Source: JBCBKZ01 sp039026975
GTDB lineage: Bacteria; Bacteroidota; Bacteroidia; J057
Assembly: GCA_039026975.1 (NCBI GenBank)
Contig: JBCCLI010000135.1
Location: 1 to 15,305 of the forward strand
Length of the DNA: 15,305 nt
Reading direction: 5' to 3'
A program made the position numbers and the translations under genes. Positions 7,601 to 15,305 of this stretch are shown here, piece after piece. The notes under the pieces are model-generated. The model searched no databases. It was not told the DNA's origin and worked only from the letters and a program-made list of their open reading frames with translations. The stretch's first letter is position 1. Each line of letters opens with the position of its first letter.

Positions 7601-8638
7601 TCATTTATCATTTATCCTTTTTTGAAGCGTCTTTTCAAGGAGGTGCTTCATTTTTTCAGGCTGATCTATCCACAGGCTATGGCCCGCTTTTTCCACAACT
7701 GAAAGCTTCATTCTAGGGATTTCTGCTGCCCATCTCTTGGCGAGGACAGCCCCAAAGTCTAGAAAATCATGATCTCCGATAATGAGGGTAATAGGGTAGG
7801 AGGCCTTCCTTATATCTTCAATAAAATTCCACCCTCCTTTCGGATAGGTGTTTTGAGTAAGGCCAAATACCTTTCCTTTATACAGTGCTCTCCCTCCCCT
7901 CAGTTCAGTCCATTTGGTAACATCATAGAGCATCCTCCCGGCAAAATTAATCCTAAAAAGGCTGGTTTCCTCCTGAGAGGTTAGGGGAGGAGAGGACCTA
8001 TCAAGCTGATACTTTACAATTTCTTCCTTAATGGCGGCTCTTTTCATAAAGGCGGTTTTTTCATCCTCCTTCTCCTCAGCATGTTTCCAGTCGTCTTCCG
8101 GTAGAGGATTCTTGAGAAATCCAGGAGGAGACATGAGAATGAGACTCGCTATCTTCTCTGGATATCTGGAAGCATACGCACTGGCAAGGATGGATCCCAT
8201 AGAATGCCCTACTAGGGTAAGTTTGTCTACCTTTATGGCTTTTCGTAGACGCTCCACATCTTCTATATGCTGATCAAAGGTGATGAGAGAGTCAGGAAAG
8301 GGAGATCTGAGAGACCCTCTTTGGTCATACAAGATAAATCTGCCTACCTCTTCCATGCCTTCTACCAAAGACATCATACCCTTATGGTCGCCACCCCATC
8401 CTCCGTGGAGTAAGACTACTACCTGATCTCCACTGCCATATTCCCTCACATAAATCTGTGGATCATTTTGCCAGTCTCCGGTAGATAAAAACCAGTCGTC
8501 CATCCTGGGGAGAAGAGCTTCCTCTGTGGTGGCATCTTGCCCAAGCACTTCTCCTGATATACTGTTTAGGGACAGTAAAAGAATGGTCCAAAGTAAGAAT
8601 ATAGATTCTCGCTTTGGCTGCATTGTAAGTGTTTCCAT
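7601..8638 (-). CDS. Exported alpha/beta hydrolase, proline iminopeptidase-like
   Basis: The gene encodes a 345-residue serine hydrolase of the alpha/beta fold, closest in motifs to the proline iminopeptidase (S33) group. A hydrophobic segment at 13-28 preceded by Lys-Arg reads as a signal peptide with cleavage near residue 34; there is no lipobox. The domain begins near residue 62. Motifs are LLHGGWGG (77-83, oxyanion hole), FILYDQRGSLRS (101-112), the nucleophile elbow VGHSMGS with Ser146 (143-149), GDHD with likely catalytic Asp291, and AGHSLW with His320. DQRGSLRS differs from the common DQRGxGRS by Leu for Gly. Met6 is an alternative start that leaves the signal peptide intact. A 13-base palindrome, CAGGAA-T-TTCCTG (8652-8664), lies 14 bases upstream. 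The preceding permease ends 56 bases away on the same strand, so co-transcription is likely. Export is unusual for true proline iminopeptidases, so the substrate may be an ester, amide or other small molecule. Confidence 0.88.
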   Translation of the reverse strand: METLTMQPKRESIFLLWTILLLSLNSISGEVLGQDATTEEALLPRMDDWFLSTGDWQNDPQIYVREYGSGDQVVVLLHGGWGGDHKGMMSLVEGMEEVGRFILYDQRGSLRSPFPDSLITFDQHIEDVERLRKAIKVDKLTLVGHSMGSILASAYASRYPEKIASLILMSPPGFLKNPLPEDDWKHAEEKEDEKTAFMKRAAIKEEIVKYQLDRSSPPLTSQEETSLFRINFAGRMLYDVTKWTELRGGRALYKGKVFGLTQNTYPKGGWNFIEDIRKASYPITLIIGDHDFLDFGAVLAKRWAAEIPRMKLSVVEKAGHSLWIDQPEKMKHLLEKTLQKRINDK

Positions 8639-8694
8639 GTAATAAAGACAACAGGAATTTCCTGAAGGTTCCTTACAGGCTGATATTCATGGCT

Positions 8695-11340
8695 TTACTC
8701 ATACCTCAAGGCGCTTACCGGATTAGACCTGGCAGCAGCTATAGTCTTGTAAGAAACGGTCAGTATGGTAACCAATACCACTAAGAAACCTGATAGAGCA
8801 AATACAGTCCATCCTATCTCAATCCGTGTGGCAAAGTTCTCCAGCCACCCATTCATAACATACCAGGCAAATGGCCAGGCTATGAAGTTGGAGATCAAAA
8901 CCAGCAGGATAAACTCTTTTGACAAGAGGTAAATGATGTTCTGAGCCTCTGCCCCGAAGACCTTCCGTATGCCTATCTCCTTAGTTCTTTTGAGAGCACT
9001 GAAGGCTGATAAGCCAAACAGCCCCAGGCAAGCCACAATAATCGCAAAAATGGCAAACAAGGTAAACACCCGACTGACTTTTTGCTCATTATGATACTGT
9101 CGATTATAGTGTTTGTCCAGGAAGAAATATTCATAGGGGTTTCCCGGGAAAAATGAGGAATACTGCTCTTCAACCTGCTTAAGCGTTTCCGTATAATTCT
9201 CAGGTCTAATCTTAATTGAAAAATAATTAGCTCTGTGCGTGAATAAGGGAAACGCAATAGGCGCCACAGGAGCCTGAACAGACATTTGATGATAATCATC
9301 TACTACGCCCAGCACCTGCCAGTCTTTTCCCCAGAAATATACTTTTTGAGTAATCGCTTCTTTCGGAGAATGGAATCCCAGGTATTCAACGGCAGATTTA
9401 TTAATAATCACTCCCTCATAATCCGTGGAGAAAGACTTATCATAGTTCCTGCCTGCCAACATGTTGATATTGTAAGAGGGGAAGTATTCATAGTCTACTC
9501 CTGCGAAATAAATAATTTTAGAGGCATCCTTGGTATCCTGACTTTTCCTAATAGGCCTGGACCAGAAAATTTCTGTGCCGGGAATATTAGTACTACTACT
9601 GATGGAGTTTATTCGGGCAAAATTCCCTAATTCCTGCTTGAACGCAGTTAAGGTGGGTTCACGGAGGGAGTCAACAGCAAAAACATTAGGGGCTTTAACC
9701 ACCAGGGTTTCAGCCATATTGAACCCAAGGTTCGCATTTCGCATATGTGCCAGCTGTTGGTAAACAGTAATTGTCCCTGCTATTAATGCAACAGAAGCAG
9801 CAAACTGGAATACTACCAGTACTCTTCTGAGTTGATTGGCTGTTTTCTTGGTAGAAAGACTTCCCTTGAATGCAGAAACAGGCCTAAAAGAGGATAATAC
9901 AAAGGCAGGATAAGCGCCAGCTACTACGGATCCCAGGACGAATATGCCCACAAAAGCAAGCCAAAACATGGGATCTGCAAGGAAACTAAGGTCTAATTGT
10001 GAATCCGTAAGCTGGTTGAAATACTTTATCCCCACTGCCACGATGATGAGTCCGAGTATGACAGCCAGAAAGTTTAGCAGGAAGGATTCCGTCAAAAACT
10101 GGGTAATTAGCTGCTTTCTGTAGGCACCTATGGTTTTCCTGACACCTACTTCTTTAGCTCTTTCCAGAGATCTGGCGGTGGATAGATTGATGTAGTTAAT
10201 CCAGGCAATCAGGAGAATGAAAAAGGCAATAATAGATAGGAAGAATACAGCTTGTCCATCTCCCTGTTCCTCTGGCTCAGACTCCTGAAGCAGATTCGAA
10301 TGCAAGTGGATATCTGTGATAGGCTGTAGGGGAAATTCAGACTTGCTGGCATATTTCTCAAATTCCTCCCCTCTTTCTGCCACCAATGCCTCATCAAACT
10401 TTTTGTTAAACGCTTTAATATCTACCCCTGGCTGGAGCAAGACGTAGGAGTTAAAGTCGTACCATACCCAACTGGTTTCTGAATTGGCCTCACCATCCTT
10501 ATTTCTGGTAGAATTATTCAGGGTTTCATAGGAGACTAAATAATCAAACTTGATATGGGAATTATTAGGGACATTTTTTGCCACACCCGTTACTTCATAA
10601 TCATTCCCCCCATCAATCTTGATGCGTTTGCCCATAGGCTCCTCATTGCCAAACAACTTCCTTGCTGCATGTTCAGAAACAACAATCTTACTGGGCCCGA
10701 CCAAGGCGGTTTCGTCTCCTGTGAGTAGGGGGAAATTGAAAATTTGTAGGAAGGATGGATCTACCACCTGTATCCTGTTTTCAAAATATTCCTCCTGTCC
10801 ATAGGAAACTATGCCATCCATAGGAAAGGCTCTGGCAAAATCTATTACCTCCGGCATCTTTTCCTTCATAAAAGGGGCAGCCCTGGGGACAGTTGCGGCG
10901 CAGTCTACTGTCAATTCGTTGCCCTCATAAAGCTTATACCTAATTCTGTATATATTCTCATGGTCTTCATGAAATTTATCATAGCTACGTTCATAGGAGA
11001 CGTATTGCATAATGAAGAGAACTGCTGCTATTCCTAGAGCTAGTCCGCCAATATTGATGATGGAGTATCCTTTATTTTTTAGCAGATTTCTCCAGTTGAT
11101 GAGAAGATAATGTCTTAGCATGGCAGGATAAATAGTGTGTGATTGTGCATGTTTAATGGCAAAAGGCCTTAGGTAATTGAGTACTTGAAACCAGTAATTC
11201 AGTTGGGCTACCCAAGCAGGATGCTGGGTCAGCATCTGTTCATGCTTTTCCTCCAGATCTCCCAACACCTCTTCTGCCAGGTCCTCACGGAGAAACCACT
11301 GGAGCAGGATAGAAGCGGAGGTGGGAGGTTGTGGATTCAT
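8695..11340 (-). CDS. Permease prefix domain 2-containing double FtsX/MacB permease
   Basis: The gene encodes a complete 881-residue inner-membrane permease. The prefix domain (1-73) carries FLREDLAEEVLGDLEEKHE (16-34) and a hydrophobic end, VLNYLRPFAIKH. Met74 (MLRHYLLINWRNLLKNKG) marks the start of the core. The first unit has a helix at about 91-114, a MacB_PCD domain to about 362, helices near 364-385, 412-440 and 455-481, and coupling motif AKEVGVRKTIGA (395-406). The second unit has a helix at about 506-525, a periplasmic domain at 540-755, and helices near 757-779, 808-828 and 843-864 with TKEIGIRKVFGA (786-797). It ends NPVSALRYE. It is a tandem duplicate of the next gene upstream (11479-14127), with identical stretches in the first helix and around the coupling motifs. 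A 138-base gap with strong secondary structure precedes it. No ATPase is adjacent; the substrate is unknown. Confidence 0.93.
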   Translation of the reverse strand: MNPQPPTSASILLQWFLREDLAEEVLGDLEEKHEQMLTQHPAWVAQLNYWFQVLNYLRPFAIKHAQSHTIYPAMLRHYLLINWRNLLKNKGYSIINIGGLALGIAAVLFIMQYVSYERSYDKFHEDHENIYRIRYKLYEGNELTVDCAATVPRAAPFMKEKMPEVIDFARAFPMDGIVSYGQEEYFENRIQVVDPSFLQIFNFPLLTGDETALVGPSKIVVSEHAARKLFGNEEPMGKRIKIDGGNDYEVTGVAKNVPNNSHIKFDYLVSYETLNNSTRNKDGEANSETSWVWYDFNSYVLLQPGVDIKAFNKKFDEALVAERGEEFEKYASKSEFPLQPITDIHLHSNLLQESEPEEQGDGQAVFFLSIIAFFILLIAWINYINLSTARSLERAKEVGVRKTIGAYRKQLITQFLTESFLLNFLAVILGLIIVAVGIKYFNQLTDSQLDLSFLADPMFWLAFVGIFVLGSVVAGAYPAFVLSSFRPVSAFKGSLSTKKTANQLRRVLVVFQFAASVALIAGTITVYQQLAHMRNANLGFNMAETLVVKAPNVFAVDSLREPTLTAFKQELGNFARINSISSSTNIPGTEIFWSRPIRKSQDTKDASKIIYFAGVDYEYFPSYNINMLAGRNYDKSFSTDYEGVIINKSAVEYLGFHSPKEAITQKVYFWGKDWQVLGVVDDYHQMSVQAPVAPIAFPLFTHRANYFSIKIRPENYTETLKQVEEQYSSFFPGNPYEYFFLDKHYNRQYHNEQKVSRVFTLFAIFAIIVACLGLFGLSAFSALKRTKEIGIRKVFGAEAQNIIYLLSKEFILLVLISNFIAWPFAWYVMNGWLENFATRIEIGWTVFALSGFLVVLVTILTVSYKTIAAARSNPVSALRYE

Positions 11341-11376
11341 ATTTTATTGCATTCAATACTTTCTCAAGCATATAGA

Positions 11377-11464
11377 TTTATCAGCTAATGGCCTGTTGAT
11401 AAAGCATACACCCCCTCGGCAGTTATGGAAATAACCGCAAAACCCAGTAGGGGGATATTAGCTG
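11377..11464 (-). ncRNA. Structured leader between two permease genes (nested stems)
   Basis: Three nested pairings lie in the 138-base gap. The outer stem is CAGCTAAT (11382-11389) with ATTAGCTG (11457-11464). The middle stem is CCCCCT (11411-11416) with AGGGGG (11449-11454). The inner hairpin is 11419-11426 with 11431-11438, with one mismatch and a 4-base loop. A competing stem, TTTATCA (11377-11383) with TGATAAA (11397-11403), shares two bases with the outer stem and would exclude its end. In the minus-strand transcript the last arm lies about 37 bases before the downstream ATG. No U-run follows, so it is not a standard terminator. It could be an attenuator, an mRNA stabiliser or a regulator site. 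The type is a best guess; only the base-pairing potential is seen. Confidence 0.35.
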
Positions 11465-11478
11465 GCATATAAGCTTAC

Positions 11479-14127
11479 TTATTCATACCGGAGTGCACTT
11501 ACAGGATTAGAATTAGCTGCTTGAATAGTTTTGTAAGCCACTGTAAGAATGGTAATGAGCACAACGATTAATCCACTCAAAGCAAACACAGACCACTGTA
11601 TCTGGATACGGGTAGCAAAGTTCTCCAGCCAGCCATTCATGAGATACCAGCCCAGCGGCCATGCAATCAGATTAGAGATCAATACCAGTAGGATAAACTC
11701 CTTAGAAAGTAGATAAATGATGTTCTGGGCCCCGGCACCAAATACCTTTCTGATCCCTATCTCTTTAGTGCGCTTCAAGGCACTGAAGGAAGACAGACCA
11801 AACAAGCCCAGGCAAGCCACAATAATGGCAAATATGGCAAAGAGGGTAAATACCCGACTTACTTTCTTCTCATTATTATACTGGCGGTTATAATGCTCAT
11901 CTAAAAAGAAGTAGTCAAAGGGATTTCCGGGAAAAAAGGACAGATATTCTCCCTGTACATTTTCTAGTGTTTCCTGATAGTTTTCAGGCCTTACCTTGAT
12001 GGTAAAGAAGTTGGCCCAACCCTTAATTAGAGGAAATACCATAGGGGCCACAGCTGCCTGTACAGACATTTGGTGATAGTCATCAACTACTCCAATAATA
12101 GGTCTATTCTCACCCCAAAAATATACCTCCCCTGAGACAGCTTGATCTACCGTCTCAAATCCTAAATACTTTACTGCTGCTGCATTTAGAATGACTCCTT
12201 CCTCATCAGTGGAAAAGGATTTGTCATAGTTTCTACCCCCGACAAATTTAATATCATAGGAAGGAAAATAATCATGATCTACCCCAGCTATGTAAATGAT
12301 TTTATTATCATTTTCATTATCATTTGCTTTCCTAATTCCGTTAGTCCAGAATATTTCTGTGCCGGGGATATTAGAACTACCTGCAATCGAGTTTACTTGA
12401 GAAAATCCCATGATCGTTTCTTTAAATGAATTAATAGTGGGTTCTCTCAGTGAGTCTACCTCAAATATATTGGGCCCCTTAAGCACCAGGGTTTCACTCA
12501 TGTTAAACCCCAGGTCAGCATCACGCATATGGGACAGTTGTTGGTAGACAATGATGGTTCCAGCAATGAGGGCTACAGAAGCAGCAAACTGGAATACAAC
12601 CAGTACCCTTCTTAGCTGATTAGCTAGTTTTCTTGAAGAAAGACTTCCCTTAAAGGCAGATACTGGCCTGAAGGAAGAAAGGACAAAAGCGGGATAGGCA
12701 CCTGCAACTAATGAGCCAATGATAAAAATACTTATGAACACAGCCCAGAAAATTGGGTCTTGTAGAAATGCCAAACTCAGCTGAGAATCCGTTAGGCGGT
12801 TAAAATAACGGATCCCAAAAGTAACTATGAGTAATCCTATGATAATGGATAAGAAGTTTAACAGAAAGGATTCTGTTAAAAACTGAGAGACTAATTGTTT
12901 ACGATAAGCACCTATGGTTTTTCTTACCCCTACTTCTTTAGCTCTCTCCATAGACCTGGCAGTAGAGAGATTTACATAGTTTATCCAGGCTATGAGGAGA
13001 ATGAAGAAGGCAATGATAGACAGGAAAAATACAGCATTTCCATCTCCTTGTTCTTCAGGCTCAGACTCTTGAAGCAGATTTGAATACAGATGGATGTCTG
13101 TGATGGGCTGTAGGGGAAACTCAGATTTAAAATTATATTTCTCAAAGGCTTCTCCTCTCTCTGCTACTAGCGCTTCATCAAACCTGACGTTAAAGGCTTC
13201 CACATCCACCCCTGGCTGTAGCAATACATAAGAATTAAAGTCATACCACCCCCAACTCGTTTCTGATGCTATGGTACCATCATCATTTTGGGTATTTCTG
13301 TTAAGCGATTCATAAGAGATGAGGAAATCAAACTTAATATGAGAGTTATCAGGGGTATCCTTAGCTATTCCCGTGACCTCCATATCATTTTTTCCATCCT
13401 GTTTGAGCACTTTTCCTATGGGGTCTTCATTCCCAAAGTATTTCCTGGCTATACTCTCAGTGATGATCACCTTGTCAGGTTCATTTAAAGCCGTTGTGGG
13501 ATCCCCATTAACAAGAGGGAAGTTGAATATTTTTAGGAAAGAAGGGTCCACTATATGCATACGCTCTTCTCTAAATTCCTTATCCTCATACTTCACTATC
13601 CCACCTGTAGGGAAGGCCCTGGCATAGTCTACCACCTCTGGCATTTTCTCCTTCATGAATGGCCCTACTCTGGGCACAGCGGCAGCGCAGTCTACATTTA
13701 ATTTATCATTCTGATACAGCTTATATCTGATCCTGTACAAGTTTTCATACTCATCATGAAATTTATCATAGCTACGCTCATAGGAGACGTACTGCATGAT
13801 GAATAAGACTGCGGCAATTCCTAAGGCTAAGCCCCCAATATTGATGATGGAGTAGCCTTTATTCTTAAGAAGATTTCGCCAGTTAATAAGAAGATAATGT
13901 CTGAACATGGCAGAATTTATTATGGTGGTATGTATGTGTTTTAGGGCAAATGGTCTGAGGTAATTAAAGACCTGAAACCAGTAAGTCAGCTGAGCCTTCC
14001 AAGGAGGCTCTTGGTCATTCAATAGGTTAAATTGTTCTTCCAAGTCCCCTAATACTTCCTCTGCCAGCTCTTCACGGAGTAACCGCAGCAGTAAATCGGA
14101 AGCTAATTTGGGAGCTTGCTTATTCAT
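11479..14127 (-). CDS. Permease prefix domain 2-containing double FtsX/MacB permease
   Basis: The gene encodes a complete 882-residue paralog of the gene at 8695-11340, with one extra residue in the first periplasmic domain (DPTTALNEPDK). The prefix domain contains LLREELAEEVLGDLEEQFN (16-34) and VFNYLRPFALKH; the core starts at Met74 (MFRHYLLINWR). Coupling motifs are AKEVGVRKTIGA (396-407) and TKEIGIRKVFGA (787-798). Conserved segments shared with the downstream copy include LLKNKGYSIINIGGLALG, EFPLQPITDIHL and ESEPEEQGDG. The periplasmic domains differ most, for example around residues 170-260 and 590-610. Its ATG overlaps the stop of the upstream permease (ATGAATAA, 14120-14127), so translation is probably coupled. 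This supports a minus-strand operon of at least three permeases. No ATPase is encoded, and the substrate is unknown. Confidence 0.93.
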   Translation of the reverse strand: MNKQAPKLASDLLLRLLREELAEEVLGDLEEQFNLLNDQEPPWKAQLTYWFQVFNYLRPFALKHIHTTIINSAMFRHYLLINWRNLLKNKGYSIINIGGLALGIAAVLFIMQYVSYERSYDKFHDEYENLYRIRYKLYQNDKLNVDCAAAVPRVGPFMKEKMPEVVDYARAFPTGGIVKYEDKEFREERMHIVDPSFLKIFNFPLVNGDPTTALNEPDKVIITESIARKYFGNEDPIGKVLKQDGKNDMEVTGIAKDTPDNSHIKFDFLISYESLNRNTQNDDGTIASETSWGWYDFNSYVLLQPGVDVEAFNVRFDEALVAERGEAFEKYNFKSEFPLQPITDIHLYSNLLQESEPEEQGDGNAVFFLSIIAFFILLIAWINYVNLSTARSMERAKEVGVRKTIGAYRKQLVSQFLTESFLLNFLSIIIGLLIVTFGIRYFNRLTDSQLSLAFLQDPIFWAVFISIFIIGSLVAGAYPAFVLSSFRPVSAFKGSLSSRKLANQLRRVLVVFQFAASVALIAGTIIVYQQLSHMRDADLGFNMSETLVLKGPNIFEVDSLREPTINSFKETIMGFSQVNSIAGSSNIPGTEIFWTNGIRKANDNENDNKIIYIAGVDHDYFPSYDIKFVGGRNYDKSFSTDEEGVILNAAAVKYLGFETVDQAVSGEVYFWGENRPIIGVVDDYHQMSVQAAVAPMVFPLIKGWANFFTIKVRPENYQETLENVQGEYLSFFPGNPFDYFFLDEHYNRQYNNEKKVSRVFTLFAIFAIIVACLGLFGLSSFSALKRTKEIGIRKVFGAGAQNIIYLLSKEFILLVLISNLIAWPLGWYLMNGWLENFATRIQIQWSVFALSGLIVVLITILTVAYKTIQAANSNPVSALRYE

Positions 14128-15304
14128 ATCTGAGAGAATTCACTGGATCACTGTGAGCAGCTTTGACTGTCTGAATACTGACGGTCAGAAGGGTTAATCC
14201 CAAAGCTGCCAGACAAGCGCCTACATATACCCATAGGGAGACAGAAACCCTGTAGTCAAAGTTGTCCAACCAGCCACTGAGGTAGTAGAAGGTCAGGGGT
14301 ATGGCAAAGCAGCAAGAAATGGCTACCAGGATGACAAAATCTGCTGAGAGAATACGCCATATATTGCTGACGGAGGCGCCCAAAATCTTCCTAATTCCTA
14401 TCTCTTTAGTGCGTTTCTCCGCTACAAAGGCAGCTAAGGCGAATAGTCCGAGACAACTGATGAAGATGGCCAGCATAGCGAATACGCCCGCCAGTTTCAT
14501 GATGCGCTGCTCTGAGCGGAACTTGGTGGCATAAGCCTTATCCACAAATTCATATAAGAAGGGAACACCAGGATAAATCTCTGACCAGCTTTCTTCTATT
14601 AAGGCGATGGATTCGGAAGGATGCCTTCCTCCAGCCAGTTTGAAATGAAGATAGTTACCGGTGAAATCAATGATTCCGTACAGCACGGGATGGAAGGAAC
14701 TATAGGGAGACTGTACCACCATATTGTCTACTACGCCTATGACGGTCATTTCTCTCCCCCAGGCGCCTATAACTTCTCCTATGGGATCCTCAAAGCCCAT
14801 GAGATCTGCTGCGGCCTGATTAATAATATAGGCAGTAGAATCGGTGGCATAAGCATTTGAGAAATCTCTGCCCTTTTTGATTTTCCAGTTGATGGTTTCC
14901 CCAAAATCATGATCTACATGCATAAGCGACACCTCCTCCCGCAAATTGGGATCTTTCCCTTTCCAGCTAAGCCCGCTCGAGGAGGACCAGATTTCTGTAA
15001 TAGGATTCTCCGTAACAGACATGGCTTCAATAGCTCCTTTGTTCTGGAGTACCTGCTCAAATACATCCAGCTTAGCACCTATGTCATCATTCAGGATGGT
15101 ACGCGAGTAGATTAAGCCAGCTTGATCATAGCCCACTTCTCTGTTTTGTCCATAGGAAATCTGGTTATATACGATGGCCGTCCCTATGATAAGCGTAATG
15201 CTCACTGTGAACTGAAGGACCACCAGGACTTTGCGAGGCAGGGTAGAGGCTCTCCCTCTCCTCACGCTTCCCTTTAAGGCATTTATAGATTTGAAGGAGG
15301 ATAA
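14120..15304 (-). CDS. FtsX/MacB-type ABC transporter permease, C-terminal half (cut by right edge)
   Basis: This is the 3' part of a permease whose frame stays open to the last bases of the window, reading LSSFKSINALKGSVRRGRAS. The GTG at 15265 is therefore an internal codon, and LSSFK-LKGS is the junction that follows the first FtsX unit in such proteins. Visible are a helix (VLVVLQFTVSITLIIGTAIV), a MacB_PCD-like periplasmic domain of about 200 residues, and an FtsX domain starting LAGVFAMLAIFISCLGLFALAAF. The coupling motif is TKEIGIRKILGASVSNI, followed by two further helices. It ends DPVNSLRYE. It differs more from the two downstream permeases than they do from each other, so it is an older paralog. 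Its stop overlaps the next gene's start by 8 bases. Whether it carries the prefix domain cannot be seen. Confidence 0.92.
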   Translation of the reverse strand, partial: LSSFKSINALKGSVRRGRASTLPRKVLVVLQFTVSITLIIGTAIVYNQISYGQNREVGYDQAGLIYSRTILNDDIGAKLDVFEQVLQNKGAIEAMSVTENPITEIWSSSSGLSWKGKDPNLREEVSLMHVDHDFGETINWKIKKGRDFSNAYATDSTAYIINQAAADLMGFEDPIGEVIGAWGREMTVIGVVDNMVVQSPYSSFHPVLYGIIDFTGNYLHFKLAGGRHPSESIALIEESWSEIYPGVPFLYEFVDKAYATKFRSEQRIMKLAGVFAMLAIFISCLGLFALAAFVAEKRTKEIGIRKILGASVSNIWRILSADFVILVAISCCFAIPLTFYYLSGWLDNFDYRVSVSLWVYVGACLAALGLTLLTVSIQTVKAAHSDPVNSLRYE

Positions 15305-15305
15305 G

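Larger units (their letters stand above)
8695..14127 (-). repeat. Tandem duplication, right permease pair (8695-11340 and 11479-14127)
   Basis: The two complete permease genes are end-to-end homologous in the same orientation. The most conserved stretch encodes the first membrane helix. There the proteins are identical over about 44 residues, while the DNA (10981-11120 against 13771-13910) differs at many third positions. This points to an old duplication kept by selection on the protein. Confidence 0.8.

Noticed and set aside
10981..11120. Recent gene conversion between the right-hand permeases, because the proteins are identical here
   Set aside because: The DNA differs at many third positions from 13771-13910, so the identity is kept by protein-level selection.
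14120..15265. A complete 381-residue permease starting at the GTG at 15265
   Set aside because: The frame continues to the right edge and the upstream residues (LSSFK...LKGS) are the usual junction between the two permease halves.

Overview
The window looks like chromosomal DNA of a Bacteroidota bacterium, most likely Cytophagales or a close relative. The base for this is the dominance of paralogous MacB/FtsX-type permeases with an N-terminal 'permease prefix domain', the AT-rich start regions without clear Shine-Dalgarno sequences, and the protein styles. The genus cannot be told from the sequence alone. No tRNA, rRNA, CRISPR array, insertion sequence or phage gene is visible.

Layout. Positions 1-3835 (+ strand) hold two tandem paralogous large permeases; the first is cut by the left edge. 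They are followed by a secreted type-B carboxylesterase (4015-5628, +). A hairpin at 5645-5688 separates this rightward block from everything to its right, which is on the minus strand. Reading leftward from the right edge, that block contains a permease cut by the right edge (14120-15304), two complete tandem permeases (11479-14127 and 8695-11340), an exported alpha/beta hydrolase of the proline-iminopeptidase type (7601-8638), ferrochelatase HemH (6315-7403) and a Uma2-family PD-(D/E)XK protein (5695-6243). About 10 kb of the 15.3 kb encodes permeases. No gap exceeds 300 bases.

How the genes may work together. Each complete permease has a prefix domain of about 75 residues with the motif VLGD(I/L)EE, then two MacB_PCD/FtsX units in one chain. 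Each unit ends its first transmembrane helix with the coupling motif (A/S/T)KE(V/I)G(V/I/L)RK. No ABC ATPase is encoded here, so these are 'orphan' duplicated permeases that would need an ATPase in trans. Each permease run is followed on its own strand by an exported serine hydrolase. That parallel is suggestive of shared export, envelope or detoxification roles, but this is inference. HemH and Uma2 look like unrelated passengers between the convergent clusters; HemH resembles alphaproteobacterial ferrochelatases more than the usual Bacteroidota type.

No clear-cut new defence or mobile system is visible. The most unusual items are the expanded orphan-permease array that runs off both edges, a nested and possibly switchable RNA structure between two of the permeases, and the foreign-looking ferrochelatase.
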